A stretch of DNA of 5,221 nt, from positions 1 to 5,221 of the forward strand of contig JAHDCM010000287.1 of NCBI GenBank assembly GCA_020629895.1, written 5' to 3'. The notes beneath the pieces were generated by a model. That model was not told the DNA's origin, searched no databases, and saw only the letters and a list, made by a program, of their open reading frames with translations. This document shows positions 1 to 5,195 of the stretch, one piece after another. A program made the translations under genes and the position numbers. The first letter of the stretch is position 1, and each line of letters starts with the position of its first letter. This DNA is from Bacteroidota bacterium (GTDB taxonomy: Bacteria > Bacteroidota > Bacteroidia > Chitinophagales > UBA2359).

Positions 1-27
1 AGTATTGTTAGCAAAGAGGTAGCTAGA

Positions 28-53
28 TTGGGCAATTTATTCTTTTCTCTTTA
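28..53. repeat. 26-bp direct repeat, copy 1
   Basis: This 26-bp stretch begins TTGGGCAATTTATTC and ends CTCTTTA. It recurs at 5196-5221 in the same orientation with one difference (T at 46, C at 5214). It lies 4 bp beyond the stop codon of the DUF2256 gene, so on the minus strand it is in that gene's 3' flank. The match could extend beyond the window at the second copy, which is cut off by the end. Its role is unknown; it could be the edge of a larger duplication or a dispersed intergenic repeat. Confidence 0.6.
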
Positions 54-57
54 CTTA

Positions 58-198
58 TCAGTTGACAGTGTTTTTGTTTTTGCGACATCGGTTACTACAA
101 TATTTTACCTCTGCCCATACTTTTTCCCATTTTTTGCGCCATGTAAATGGGCGTTTGCAAACGATACAGACTTTGGTGGGGAGATGTTGTTTTTTCAT
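58..198 (-). CDS. DUF2256 domain-containing zinc-ribbon-like microprotein
   Basis: This is a 46-residue protein. It has two cysteine pairs, C11-I-V-C14 and C34-S-N-R-C38, separated by a basic and aromatic segment (RPFTWRKKWEKVWAEVKY, residues 17-33 region). That arrangement of CxxCxRPFxWRKKW, then W, then VxYCSxRCR is the signature of the DUF2256 family, whose members are about this size. The four cysteines are suited to binding one zinc ion, but no function is established for the family. DUF2256 genes are often found near cryptochrome/photolyase genes, and a photolyase remnant and a flavin reductase lie just upstream here. The ATG at 198 is the only sensible start, because it gives the usual family length. 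The gene follows the flavin reductase by 113 bp on the same strand and is probably co-transcribed. The codons are intact and the protein is complete. Confidence 0.9.
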   Translation of the reverse strand: MKKQHLPTKVCIVCKRPFTWRKKWEKVWAEVKYCSNRCRKNKNTVN

Positions 199-311
199 GA
201 GTAATAAAATGATTAAGGCAAATTAAAAAAATCCCTAACTAGACGAAGGCTATTTTCAAGTTAATCAAGGCGTGAAACGTAGGCATACATCTTATAACAA
301 GCCAACAAAAG
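199..311. other. Intergenic gap, flavin reductase to DUF2256
   Basis: This 113-bp AT-rich gap separates two minus-strand genes. I find no convincing hairpin terminator in it and no good Bacteroidota promoter (TTTG then TAnnTTTG). That fits co-transcription of the two genes, but it is only negative evidence. Confidence 0.5.
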
Positions 312-947
312 CTATTTCTTCCAAATTGGAAGCTCTGCTACTCTAGGATAAGGAAAAGAGGCGATTTTATTGAGTTGGTAATAGGAGTTGAGTCCAGCAA
401 TACCTACATCATTGACACTGGCAAGGTCAATAATTCCTTGTTCATTGATAGCTTCATCGGGAACTATAAGGTGTTGAATTGCTCCAATTAATAACCGTGT
501 ATTATTTAACTTGATGTGAATTTCTTCGAGGAATTTCATGCCTATTTTAATGTGACTTTCTTTAACATAGGGAGCTGGAAATCCTTTGATAAACTCTTCT
601 GTAAATTGACATTGTTTGAACTCAGACACCTCTTCAGGAAATTTGGCAGCAGTGTAATGTGCTTGTTCAACGAAATGACTGTGAATATGATTAATGGTAT
701 AAACACCAGTTGTTATTATATTGTTATATGTATGTCGTGGTACTTCGCTTGTTGGACGCACAAAGCAACCCAATAGAGCGGGGTTACTACCTAGATGTAC
801 GATAGAACTGAAAATGGCTAAGTTTGTATTTCCTTCTTTTGAGATACTGCCTATCAAATTAGCGGGTTTGATACCTGTAATAGAGTTGATGAGGTTGAGA
901 CGTTTTATTTTGTCTAGGTTTTGTATTTCTTGTTTGCTTAAATACAT
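312..947 (-). CDS. Flavin reductase-like domain protein (FMN-binding split barrel)
   Basis: The 211-residue product matches the flavin reductase-like family (COG1853/PF01613), cytoplasmic FMN-binding split-barrel proteins. Visible family features are the opening SITGIKPANLIGS (residues 22-34), then NLAIFSSIVHLGSNPALLG (43-60), which forms the flavin-binding core, and a conserved RPTSEVPRHTYNNI block (64-77). The C-terminal half ends in a PYPRVAELPIW tail typical of Bacteroidota members. Many relatives bind FMN and some reduce flavin with NAD(P)H, but the substrate of this subgroup is not known. The frame is open further upstream to 1016. I chose the ATG at 947 because family homology begins with MYLSKQEIQNLDKI, and the upstream codons instead coincide with photolyase sequence in another frame. 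No clear Shine-Dalgarno precedes it. The start codon overlaps the last recognisable codon of the photolyase remnant, so its original promoter may have been lost or borrowed. Confidence 0.9.
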   Translation of the reverse strand: MYLSKQEIQNLDKIKRLNLINSITGIKPANLIGSISKEGNTNLAIFSSIVHLGSNPALLGCFVRPTSEVPRHTYNNIITTGVYTINHIHSHFVEQAHYTAAKFPEEVSEFKQCQFTEEFIKGFPAPYVKESHIKIGMKFLEEIHIKLNNTRLLIGAIQHLIVPDEAINEQGIIDLASVNDVGIAGLNSYYQLNKIASFPYPRVAELPIWKK

Positions 948-1116
948 AGTGGATTTGATGACTATGGAGTAAATTTTGAATAGCTTTATCGCGATTCCAA
1001 GTGATTTGTGTACCACTTTCTCGATAAGAAAAAACTTGTTGAATAGTGAAGTTTTGGACTAGAAATTGGAAAACTGCAACAGCTTCTCTATAAAAATGAT
1101 TGACTGATTTAACCAT
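946..1116 (-). pseudogene. Remnant of cryptochrome/photolyase N-terminal domain
   Basis: This frame reads EAVAVFQFLVQNFTIQQVF, then SYRESGTQITWNRDKAIQNL, then HSHQIHY. That strongly resembles the end of the Rossmann-like antenna domain of cryptochromes and photolyases: a YGEA..VF..L block, followed by V(F/Y)(S/A)(Y/H).E.GT..T..RD.A and a short loop before the usual W..F...GV. In a family member this would be roughly residues 70-125 of about 430-500. The N-terminal strand that should precede it is absent, and a TAA stops the frame at 1159-1161. On the other side the match ends exactly where the flavin reductase ATG begins, so the linker and the whole FAD-binding domain are missing. An ATG at 1116 exists, but a 50-90 residue product could not bind FAD or repair DNA. 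The assignment rests on my recognition of motifs, not a search. A diverged short ORF is the alternative. Confidence 0.7.
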
Positions 1117-1290
1117 ACTATATTCAAAGACGGTAGCTGCATAGAGGTGCAACAGTATTTAAAAAGAATTGTTTATGAACCGTTTAAAAATGTAAAGATA
1201 TTTAATCTTCACTCCTCGTCAAGTTGTAAAGGTAAAATATTGTTATGGAAAGATTTTTGCATAACGAAGGCGAACCATTTAGAATGCATA
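1117..1290. other. Divergent intergenic region
   Basis: This stretch lies between the minus-strand photolyase remnant and the plus-strand secreted-protein gene, so promoters for both directions should be here. I find only imperfect matches to the Bacteroidota -7 motif TAnnTTTG, for example GATTTTTG at about 1252-1259 on the plus strand, without a well-placed -33 TTTG. The plus-strand frame is open back to GTG 1147, but those codons lack protein-like composition and precede an evident signal peptide, so I treat them as non-coding. Confidence 0.4.
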
Positions 1291-1785
1291 ATGAAACACC
1301 TTTTTATATTGACCGTATGCGCATTCGTTATTTCGAGTAGTGGATATGCTCAAAACGCTATTGAGCATATCCGTAAAAAAGTGCAGGTTATTAATATCTA
1401 TCAAAACCATCAAATCTCTGAAAAAGACCTCGCACAAGTATTTCCAGATTATACCAGTGAAGGAGGATACATCAAAGGATTTTTCCGAAATGGCACCTTA
1501 GAGAAAATTGTAGTTGTCGTCAATCAATCTAATGGGAAATTGATTGAAGAATATTTTATGGACAACCAAAGACTAGTCTTTGTTTTTACCAGACAAGAAC
1601 GCTATTTGTACGACGCAGCAACCGACCAGTGGAATTATGACCAAAGCACTCCCGTATTTGAAGGACGTTACTACTTCCAAAGTGAACAACTAATAAAAGC
1701 TGTCTTAGATGGAGAAATAGATAATTATATCCAAATAGGAAAAGAATTATTGCAACGTAAAAATCAAATGAAAAATGCCTTATAA
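1291..1785 (+). CDS. Small exported protein of unknown function
   Basis: The 164-residue product starts with a classical signal peptide: MKH, a hydrophobic core (LFILTVCAFVISSSG), and a likely signal peptidase I site after GYA at residue 20. The mature protein of about 144 residues should be periplasmic or secreted. I see no lipobox, no transmembrane segment after the signal and no type IX sorting domain. After an N-terminal helix (IEHIRKKVQVINIYQ), the middle alternates glycine turns and beta-prone stretches (GGYIKGFFRNGTLEKIVVVV, then KLIEEYFMDNQRLVFVFTRQ). This pattern of 'residue change, output, polarity' strands recurs in uncharacterised Bacteroidota exported proteins. A helix (SEQLIKAVLD to LLQRKNQ) closes it. 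I do not recognise a named family or catalytic residues. ATG 1291 is chosen because it places the signal peptide at the N terminus; no Shine-Dalgarno is seen. It is a single-gene transcript, ending 15 bp before a hairpin shared with convergent acs. Confidence 0.78.
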   Translation: MKHLFILTVCAFVISSSGYAQNAIEHIRKKVQVINIYQNHQISEKDLAQVFPDYTSEGGYIKGFFRNGTLEKIVVVVNQSNGKLIEEYFMDNQRLVFVFTRQERYLYDAATDQWNYDQSTPVFEGRYYFQSEQLIKAVLDGEIDNYIQIGKELLQRKNQMKNAL

Positions 1786-1800
1786 GTACCTTAAAACGGC

Positions 1801-1839
1801 TTATTTCCAACTTTTCTTTCAAAAAAAAGTTGGAAATAA
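1801..1839. terminator. Bidirectional terminator-like hairpin
   Basis: The arms at 1801-1815 (TTATTTCCAACTTTT) and 1825-1839 are perfectly complementary over 15 bp, with a 9-base loop. The hairpin sits between two convergent genes, 15 bp after the plus-strand stop and 53 bp after the acs stop. It is symmetrical and flanked by A/T runs within the arms, so it could serve both strands. There is no separate U-tract after the stem, so the strength of termination is inferred. Confidence 0.75.
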
Positions 1840-1868
1840 TACACAAGGAAGCCTACTTTGAAATTCAA

Positions 1869-1892
1869 TCGCACATCGCACATCGCACATCG
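1869..1892. repeat. 7-bp tandem repeat (TCGCACA x3.4)
   Basis: The unit TCGCACA occurs three times in a row, followed by a further partial TCG. The array ends at the base before the acs stop codon complement (1893-1895), so it sits at the very 3' end of acs on the minus strand. It is short and could expand or contract by slippage without affecting a protein. No function is evident. Confidence 0.8.
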
Positions 1893-3791
1893 TTACCCCT
1901 TCGCCCCCTCCATAATCTCTTCCACTATATCAGGATTTAATAAAGTAGAAACATCCCCCAAGTTACTAGTATCATTAGAAGCAATTTTGCGAAGAATACG
2001 GCGCATAATCTTGCCCGATCTAGTTTTGGGTAAACCACTAACAAACTGAATTTTGTCAGGTTTAGCAATTGGGCCTATTTCTTCTGTCACAACTCCTAAG
2101 ATTTCTTTTCTAAAGGCATCATCTAAGTCTTTGCCTTGTGAAATAATATAGGCATAAATGCCCTGTCCTTTAATATCATGTGGATAACCTACCACCGCTG
2201 ACTCAACCACATTCGGATGTTCATTAATAGCATTTTCCACTTCAGCGGTTCCCATACGATGTCCCGATACATTAATCACATCATCCACCCGACCAATCAC
2301 ACGAATACGCCCCTCTTCATCCTTACGCGCACCATCGCCAGTAAAATACATATTTTTAAAAGCAGAAAAATACACATTTTGACAACGTTTATGATCGCCA
2401 TAAACAGTACGCAACATAGACGGCCAAGGATGTTTGATACACAATAAACCTTCCACATTATTACCTGCCAATTCATTGCCATCCTTATCGACTAATACAG
2501 GCTGAATACCAGGCATCGGATAAGAAGCATAAGTGGGTTTGGTGTCGGTAACACCAGGTAAGGGCGTAATCATAATGCCACCTGTTTCGGTTTGCCACCA
2601 AGTATCTACGATAGGCGCATTGCCTTTTCCGATATGTTCATTATACCAATTCCATGCCTCCTCATTAATTGGTTCGCCTACTGATCCTAAGACCTTTAAG
2701 CTACTTAAATCGTACTTAGCAGGCCATTCGTCACCTTTTGCCATCAAAGCACGGATCGCCGTAGGAGCCGTATAAAATTGGTTTACCTTATGCTTTTCAC
2801 AAATTGCCCAAAAACGCCCCGCATCAGGAAAAGTAGGCACCCCTTCAAACATCATGGTAGTGGCACCAGCTAACAAGGGCCCATAAACAATATAAGAATG
2901 ACCAGTTATCCACCCAATGTCAGCCGTACACCAATACACATCTCCTTCCTTATACTGAAATACATTGCGAAAAGAAAAACAGGTGTACACCATATAACCT
3001 CCACAAGTATGCACTACTCCTTTGGGTTTGCCAGTAGAACCAGAGGTATATAAAATAAATAGCATGTCCTCACTATCCATCTGTTCGGGTTCGCATTGAT
3101 CTGATTGAGCATCTACTACATCATGCCACCACTTGTCGAGTGTTTCATTAAAGTTGATGTCGCCTCCTGTATTTTGATGTACCAGTACCGTTTCGATACT
3201 AGGACAGCCCAATGCAAGGGCATCATCCACTACTTGTTTAACGGGGATGTTTTTACTGCCTCGCTGATTATAATCCGAACAAATAATCATCTTTGCAGTG
3301 GCATCATTAACTCGATCTGCCAAGGCCTTTGCCGAAAAACCTGCAAATACTACCGAATGAATAGCTCCAATTCTAGCACAAGCTAGGGTACCTATTGCCA
3401 ATTCGGGAGTCATCGGCATATAAAAAATCACGCGATCTCCTTTTCCAATTCCCATTTCTTTCAGGGCATTCGCACATTTATTGACCGCAGCCAATAACTC
3501 CTTATAGGTATAAGTTTGAACGGCTGCATTTGGGTCATTGGGTTCCCACAAAATGGCTGTTTGGTCACCTTTGGTAGCAATATGTCGATCAAGACAATTA
3601 TACGTAATATTGGTTTTACCATTGAGAAACCATTTTACACGAGGCTCTTCAAAATTCCATTCACATACTTTGTCAAAAGGACTAAACCAAGTAAAGGTGT
3701 TGGCCTGTTTGCCCCAAAATCCTTCGGGATCACTAGTACTTTCTTTATATAGTTGCTGGTATTCTTCTAAAGAGCTGATTTGGGTGGTCAT
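1893..3791 (-). CDS. acs: Acetate--CoA ligase (acetyl-CoA synthetase, AMP-forming)
   Basis: This cytoplasmic enzyme activates acetate with ATP to acetyl-AMP and then forms acetyl-CoA with release of AMP, feeding acetate into central metabolism. At 632 residues it has the normal length for Acs and reads through without interruption. The N-terminal ACAS domain (FWGKQANTFTWFSPF, about 25-39) leads into the adenylation core. Key motifs are the phosphate loop YTSGSTGKPKG (248-258) and GSVGEPIN (369-376). WWQTETGG (398-405) has W399 in the place of the tryptophan that limits the acyl pocket to acetate. YFTGDGARKDEEG (482-494) carries the ribose-binding D486, and GRVDDVINVSGHR (500-512) carries the hinge aspartate D503. 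The C-terminal PKTRSGKIMRR (588-598) includes K594, the catalytic lysine that in other bacteria is switched off by acetylation. No acetyltransferase or deacetylase gene is adjacent. It appears to be its own transcription unit, with 242 bp of upstream sequence. The start at 3791 matches the family N terminus. Confidence 0.97.
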   Translation of the reverse strand: MTTQISSLEEYQQLYKESTSDPEGFWGKQANTFTWFSPFDKVCEWNFEEPRVKWFLNGKTNITYNCLDRHIATKGDQTAILWEPNDPNAAVQTYTYKELLAAVNKCANALKEMGIGKGDRVIFYMPMTPELAIGTLACARIGAIHSVVFAGFSAKALADRVNDATAKMIICSDYNQRGSKNIPVKQVVDDALALGCPSIETVLVHQNTGGDINFNETLDKWWHDVVDAQSDQCEPEQMDSEDMLFILYTSGSTGKPKGVVHTCGGYMVYTCFSFRNVFQYKEGDVYWCTADIGWITGHSYIVYGPLLAGATTMMFEGVPTFPDAGRFWAICEKHKVNQFYTAPTAIRALMAKGDEWPAKYDLSSLKVLGSVGEPINEEAWNWYNEHIGKGNAPIVDTWWQTETGGIMITPLPGVTDTKPTYASYPMPGIQPVLVDKDGNELAGNNVEGLLCIKHPWPSMLRTVYGDHKRCQNVYFSAFKNMYFTGDGARKDEEGRIRVIGRVDDVINVSGHRMGTAEVENAINEHPNVVESAVVGYPHDIKGQGIYAYIISQGKDLDDAFRKEILGVVTEEIGPIAKPDKIQFVSGLPKTRSGKIMRRILRKIASNDTSNLGDVSTLLNPDIVEEIMEGAKG

Positions 3792-4033
3792 TTGGATGGT
3801 TTTTGGTTTTTATTATATAATTATGATATTTGTTAAGCGTTTTTTTGCACTAATTTTGCATATTATGATATATGATCAAGACAGCCTCTTAACCAATGCG
3901 AAATTTGATTCCAAAAATAATACAATTTTTTTATACTGATCCTTACCAAGTCATCTTGATTCGTGTTTGGTGTGTAATTCTTGGTTTTTTATAAGCACCT
4001 TTACTTTTTCAATCTCCCAAAAACTAAAAGCAA
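3792..4033. other. Intergenic region upstream of acs
   Basis: This 242-bp, very AT-rich stretch lies between the stop of the B3/B4 gene and the start of acs, both on the minus strand. No ORF with recognisable content is present. It should carry the acs promoter. There is no Shine-Dalgarno before the acs ATG, only A-rich sequence, as is usual in Bacteroidota. Confidence 0.6.
3912..3919 (-). promoter_or_regulatory. Possible acs promoter -7 element
   Basis: On the minus strand this reads TATTTTTG, a full match to the Bacteroidota -7 consensus TAnnTTTG. It would give a leader of about 115 bases before acs. A TTG at 3947-3949 is 27 bp upstream of it, which is too far for the usual 19-21 bp spacing, and in AT-rich DNA the motif arises by chance. 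Treat it as a weak candidate. Confidence 0.22.
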
Positions 4034-4705
4034 CTACACCGCTGCAATAACGTCCTGTACAACATGCGTCGCACGAGCATACTTTTCTAGCAAAGCCACA
4101 CTAAAAGCCATTGCCTCCGATAAGGCTTCATTCCCCGCAAAATCTACATACACCATCATAAATGAATGGCTTTCCATCGTCCACATAGTACGGATCGAAT
4201 CACTCGTGGGTGTACCAAATGCGCCGCTTGCATCTCGAAAAGTAGGTAATAAATGAATGTTCAAAGTACCTCGACCAATTGCCTCATAAGGCTCGCCCTC
4301 TTTTCCAACTCCCAAACAAATATCTCCTTCAATCTTCTTAGTATCATATCCTCCAATTGAAAAGCCACTTTTTATCGAAGAAATATTAATAATGTCTACA
4401 ATGTTATTGATCTGATAAATACCTTTTCCCTTTACCACCCGCCTCAACAATGCCTCTGCCGATAAACGATACCGACTAGGGTCTTTTCCTAAAGCCTTGT
4501 AAGCAGCTCGCGCCTCAGCAATCGCCATAATCTGACTAATTTGATTCGTTTCCAATTCACTTTCCTGTGCTTGCAAATAAGGATTAATCACCTCTTCCCA
4601 CAATCCTTCCGAATATTGCTCAGAAACCACCTCCGCTTGAACACAACCCAATCGAAGACGTGGACAAATTTCTTTTAAACTAGGTTCAATATTAATAGAG
4701 CGCAT
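4034..4705 (-). CDS. Stand-alone B3/B4 tRNA-binding domain protein
   Basis: The 223-residue protein is a free-standing B3/B4 domain (PF03483/COG3382), the module that in the phenylalanyl-tRNA synthetase beta subunit binds and edits mischarged tRNA. Diagnostic blocks are AYKALGKDPSRYRLSAEAL (68-86), YQINNIVDIINISSIKSG (97-114) followed by SIGGYD (116-121), and FGTPTSDSIRTM (163-174). Free-standing members are thought to handle RNA or mischarged tRNA, but their substrate is mostly unproven, so an editing role is an inference. The N-terminal 60 residues form a helical lead-in (LWEEVINPYLQ). No synthetase gene is nearby. I prefer ATG 4705 because MRSINIEPSL matches where family members begin; an in-frame ATG at 4750 would add 15 unmatched residues. 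It precedes acs on the same strand with a 242-bp gap, so an operon is unlikely. Confidence 0.9.
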   Translation of the reverse strand: MRSINIEPSLKEICPRLRLGCVQAEVVSEQYSEGLWEEVINPYLQAQESELETNQISQIMAIAEARAAYKALGKDPSRYRLSAEALLRRVVKGKGIYQINNIVDIINISSIKSGFSIGGYDTKKIEGDICLGVGKEGEPYEAIGRGTLNIHLLPTFRDASGAFGTPTSDSIRTMWTMESHSFMMVYVDFAGNEALSEAMAFSVALLEKYARATHVVQDVIAAV

Positions 4706-4789
4706 GTTATTTGTTTTCTTGGTTGATAAAAATCTATCATTGATGGACATTTCCCAATGAAGTTATTCTTTATCCATTACTAAATCACT

Positions 4790-4797
4790 CAAAATTA
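4790..4797 (-). promoter_or_regulatory. Possible promoter -7 element of the B3/B4 gene
   Basis: On the minus strand this reads TAATTTTG, matching TAnnTTTG. Transcription would begin near 4783, giving a leader of about 78 bases to ATG 4705. I find no TTTG at the right distance upstream, so support is limited to one motif and its position. Confidence 0.28.
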
Positions 4798-4898
4798 AAC
4801 ATTTACGTCTATTTATGCCATTTTACTATTGAAAAAAATAATAAACTATGAATTGGCAATACATGTTACTCGCTATTTCTATTTTATAGTTGGGCGCA

Positions 4899-4960
4899 AC
4901 CACTATGCAAAAAGCGCAATTTCATACGAGTGTTTGAAACTGCGCTTTTTGCATAGCGGT
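4899..4960. repeat. Long hairpin with perfect 16-bp stem
   Basis: CTATGCAAAAAGCGCA (4903-4918) is exactly complementary to 4941-4956. After single mismatches, pairing continues inward over 5 bp (4920-4924 with 4935-4939) and outward over 3 bp (4899-4901 with 4958-4960). The result is a stem of about 24 pairs closed by a loop of roughly 10 bases. No U-run follows, so it is not a standard intrinsic terminator. Confidence 0.8.
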
Positions 4961-4974
4961 CGGGCTATCCACTT

Positions 4975-5078
4975 GTAGTTGCCTCCTAGACAAGGTGTTC
5001 CGCTAAACGCCTAGCAGTGTCTTCCTTCGTCAGCCCTGCTAGTCGAAGCGTCACTACCTGGCTAGTTCGGCAAGCTAC
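4975..5078. repeat. Long imperfect inverted repeat
   Basis: Complementary blocks occur in nested order: GTAG/CTAC, TTGCC/GGCAA, CTAG/CTAG, AGGT/ACCT, CGCT/AGCG and CTAGCAG/CTGCTAG (5011-5017 with 5036-5042). They are separated by small internal loops and close on about 18 unpaired bases. The consistent nesting over about 100 bp supports a real, decayed or bulged stem. Confidence 0.55.
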
Positions 5079-5161
5079 CGCTACTATCCCTTGCGCATTT
5101 TAACAAAAAAAATGATGAGTGGAGTGAGGAAGTTAGTATTTATACCTTACTTTTGTTTTGC

Positions 5162-5175
5162 AACAAATATTTGTT
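5162..5175. promoter_or_regulatory. 14-bp perfect palindrome, possible operator
   Basis: AACAAATATTTGTT is a perfect palindrome. Eight bp to its right, TGCCCA (5183-5188) and TGGGCA (5197-5202) form another small inverted repeat. Both lie in AT-rich DNA, possibly near a gene beyond the window edge. Binding by a dimeric regulator is a guess. Confidence 0.25.
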
Positions 5176-5195
5176 CCAATACTGCCCATCAATAT

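Larger units (their letters stand above)
4894..5096. repeat. Structured intergenic element, possible REP/MITE-like repeat
   Basis: A 203-bp block is bounded by GCGCAA on the left (4894-4899) and its complement TTGCGC on the right (5091-5096). It consists of two successive hairpins (4899-4960 and 4975-5078) joined by GTCGGGCTATCC and followed by CCGCTACTATCCC. Phrases like GGTCGGGCTATCC and CTACTATCCC resemble dispersed intergenic repeats I know from Bacteroidota genomes, though I cannot confirm copies here. No transposase is present. A structured non-coding RNA or a long transcript 3' end are alternatives. Confidence 0.45.

Noticed and set aside
948..1016. Upstream extension of the flavin reductase to 1016
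   Set aside because: The extra 23 residues do not resemble the family N terminus, and the same DNA encodes photolyase-like residues in another frame. ATG 947 gives the standard beginning.
1147..1290. Longer start (GTG 1147) for the exported protein
   Set aside because: It would bury the signal peptide 48 residues inside the protein; the extra codons overlap the remnant-side sequence and look non-coding.
1147..1290. Clear Bacteroidota promoter for the exported-protein gene
   Set aside because: Only a one-mismatch -7 candidate was seen, with no -33 TTTG at the proper spacing, so it is not listed as a promoter.
1586..1846. Minus-strand frame opposite the exported-protein gene
   Set aside because: It is a shadow of the plus-strand gene that runs through the terminator hairpin, with no recognisable domain.
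1869..1892. CRISPR-like array
   Set aside because: The units are 7 bp and contiguous without spacers, and no cas gene is present.
2217..3752. Several open frames opposite or within acs
   Set aside because: These are antisense or off-frame shadows of a strongly conserved gene, with no domain content.
4706..4750. Alternative ATG 4750 for the B3/B4 gene
   Set aside because: It cannot be excluded, but the added 15 residues (MSINDRFLSTKKTNN) are low in family similarity, and 4705 matches the usual start.
4899..4960. Intrinsic terminator for the B3/B4 region
   Set aside because: There is no U-tract after either strand's stem, and the hairpin lies upstream of, not after, the nearest gene.
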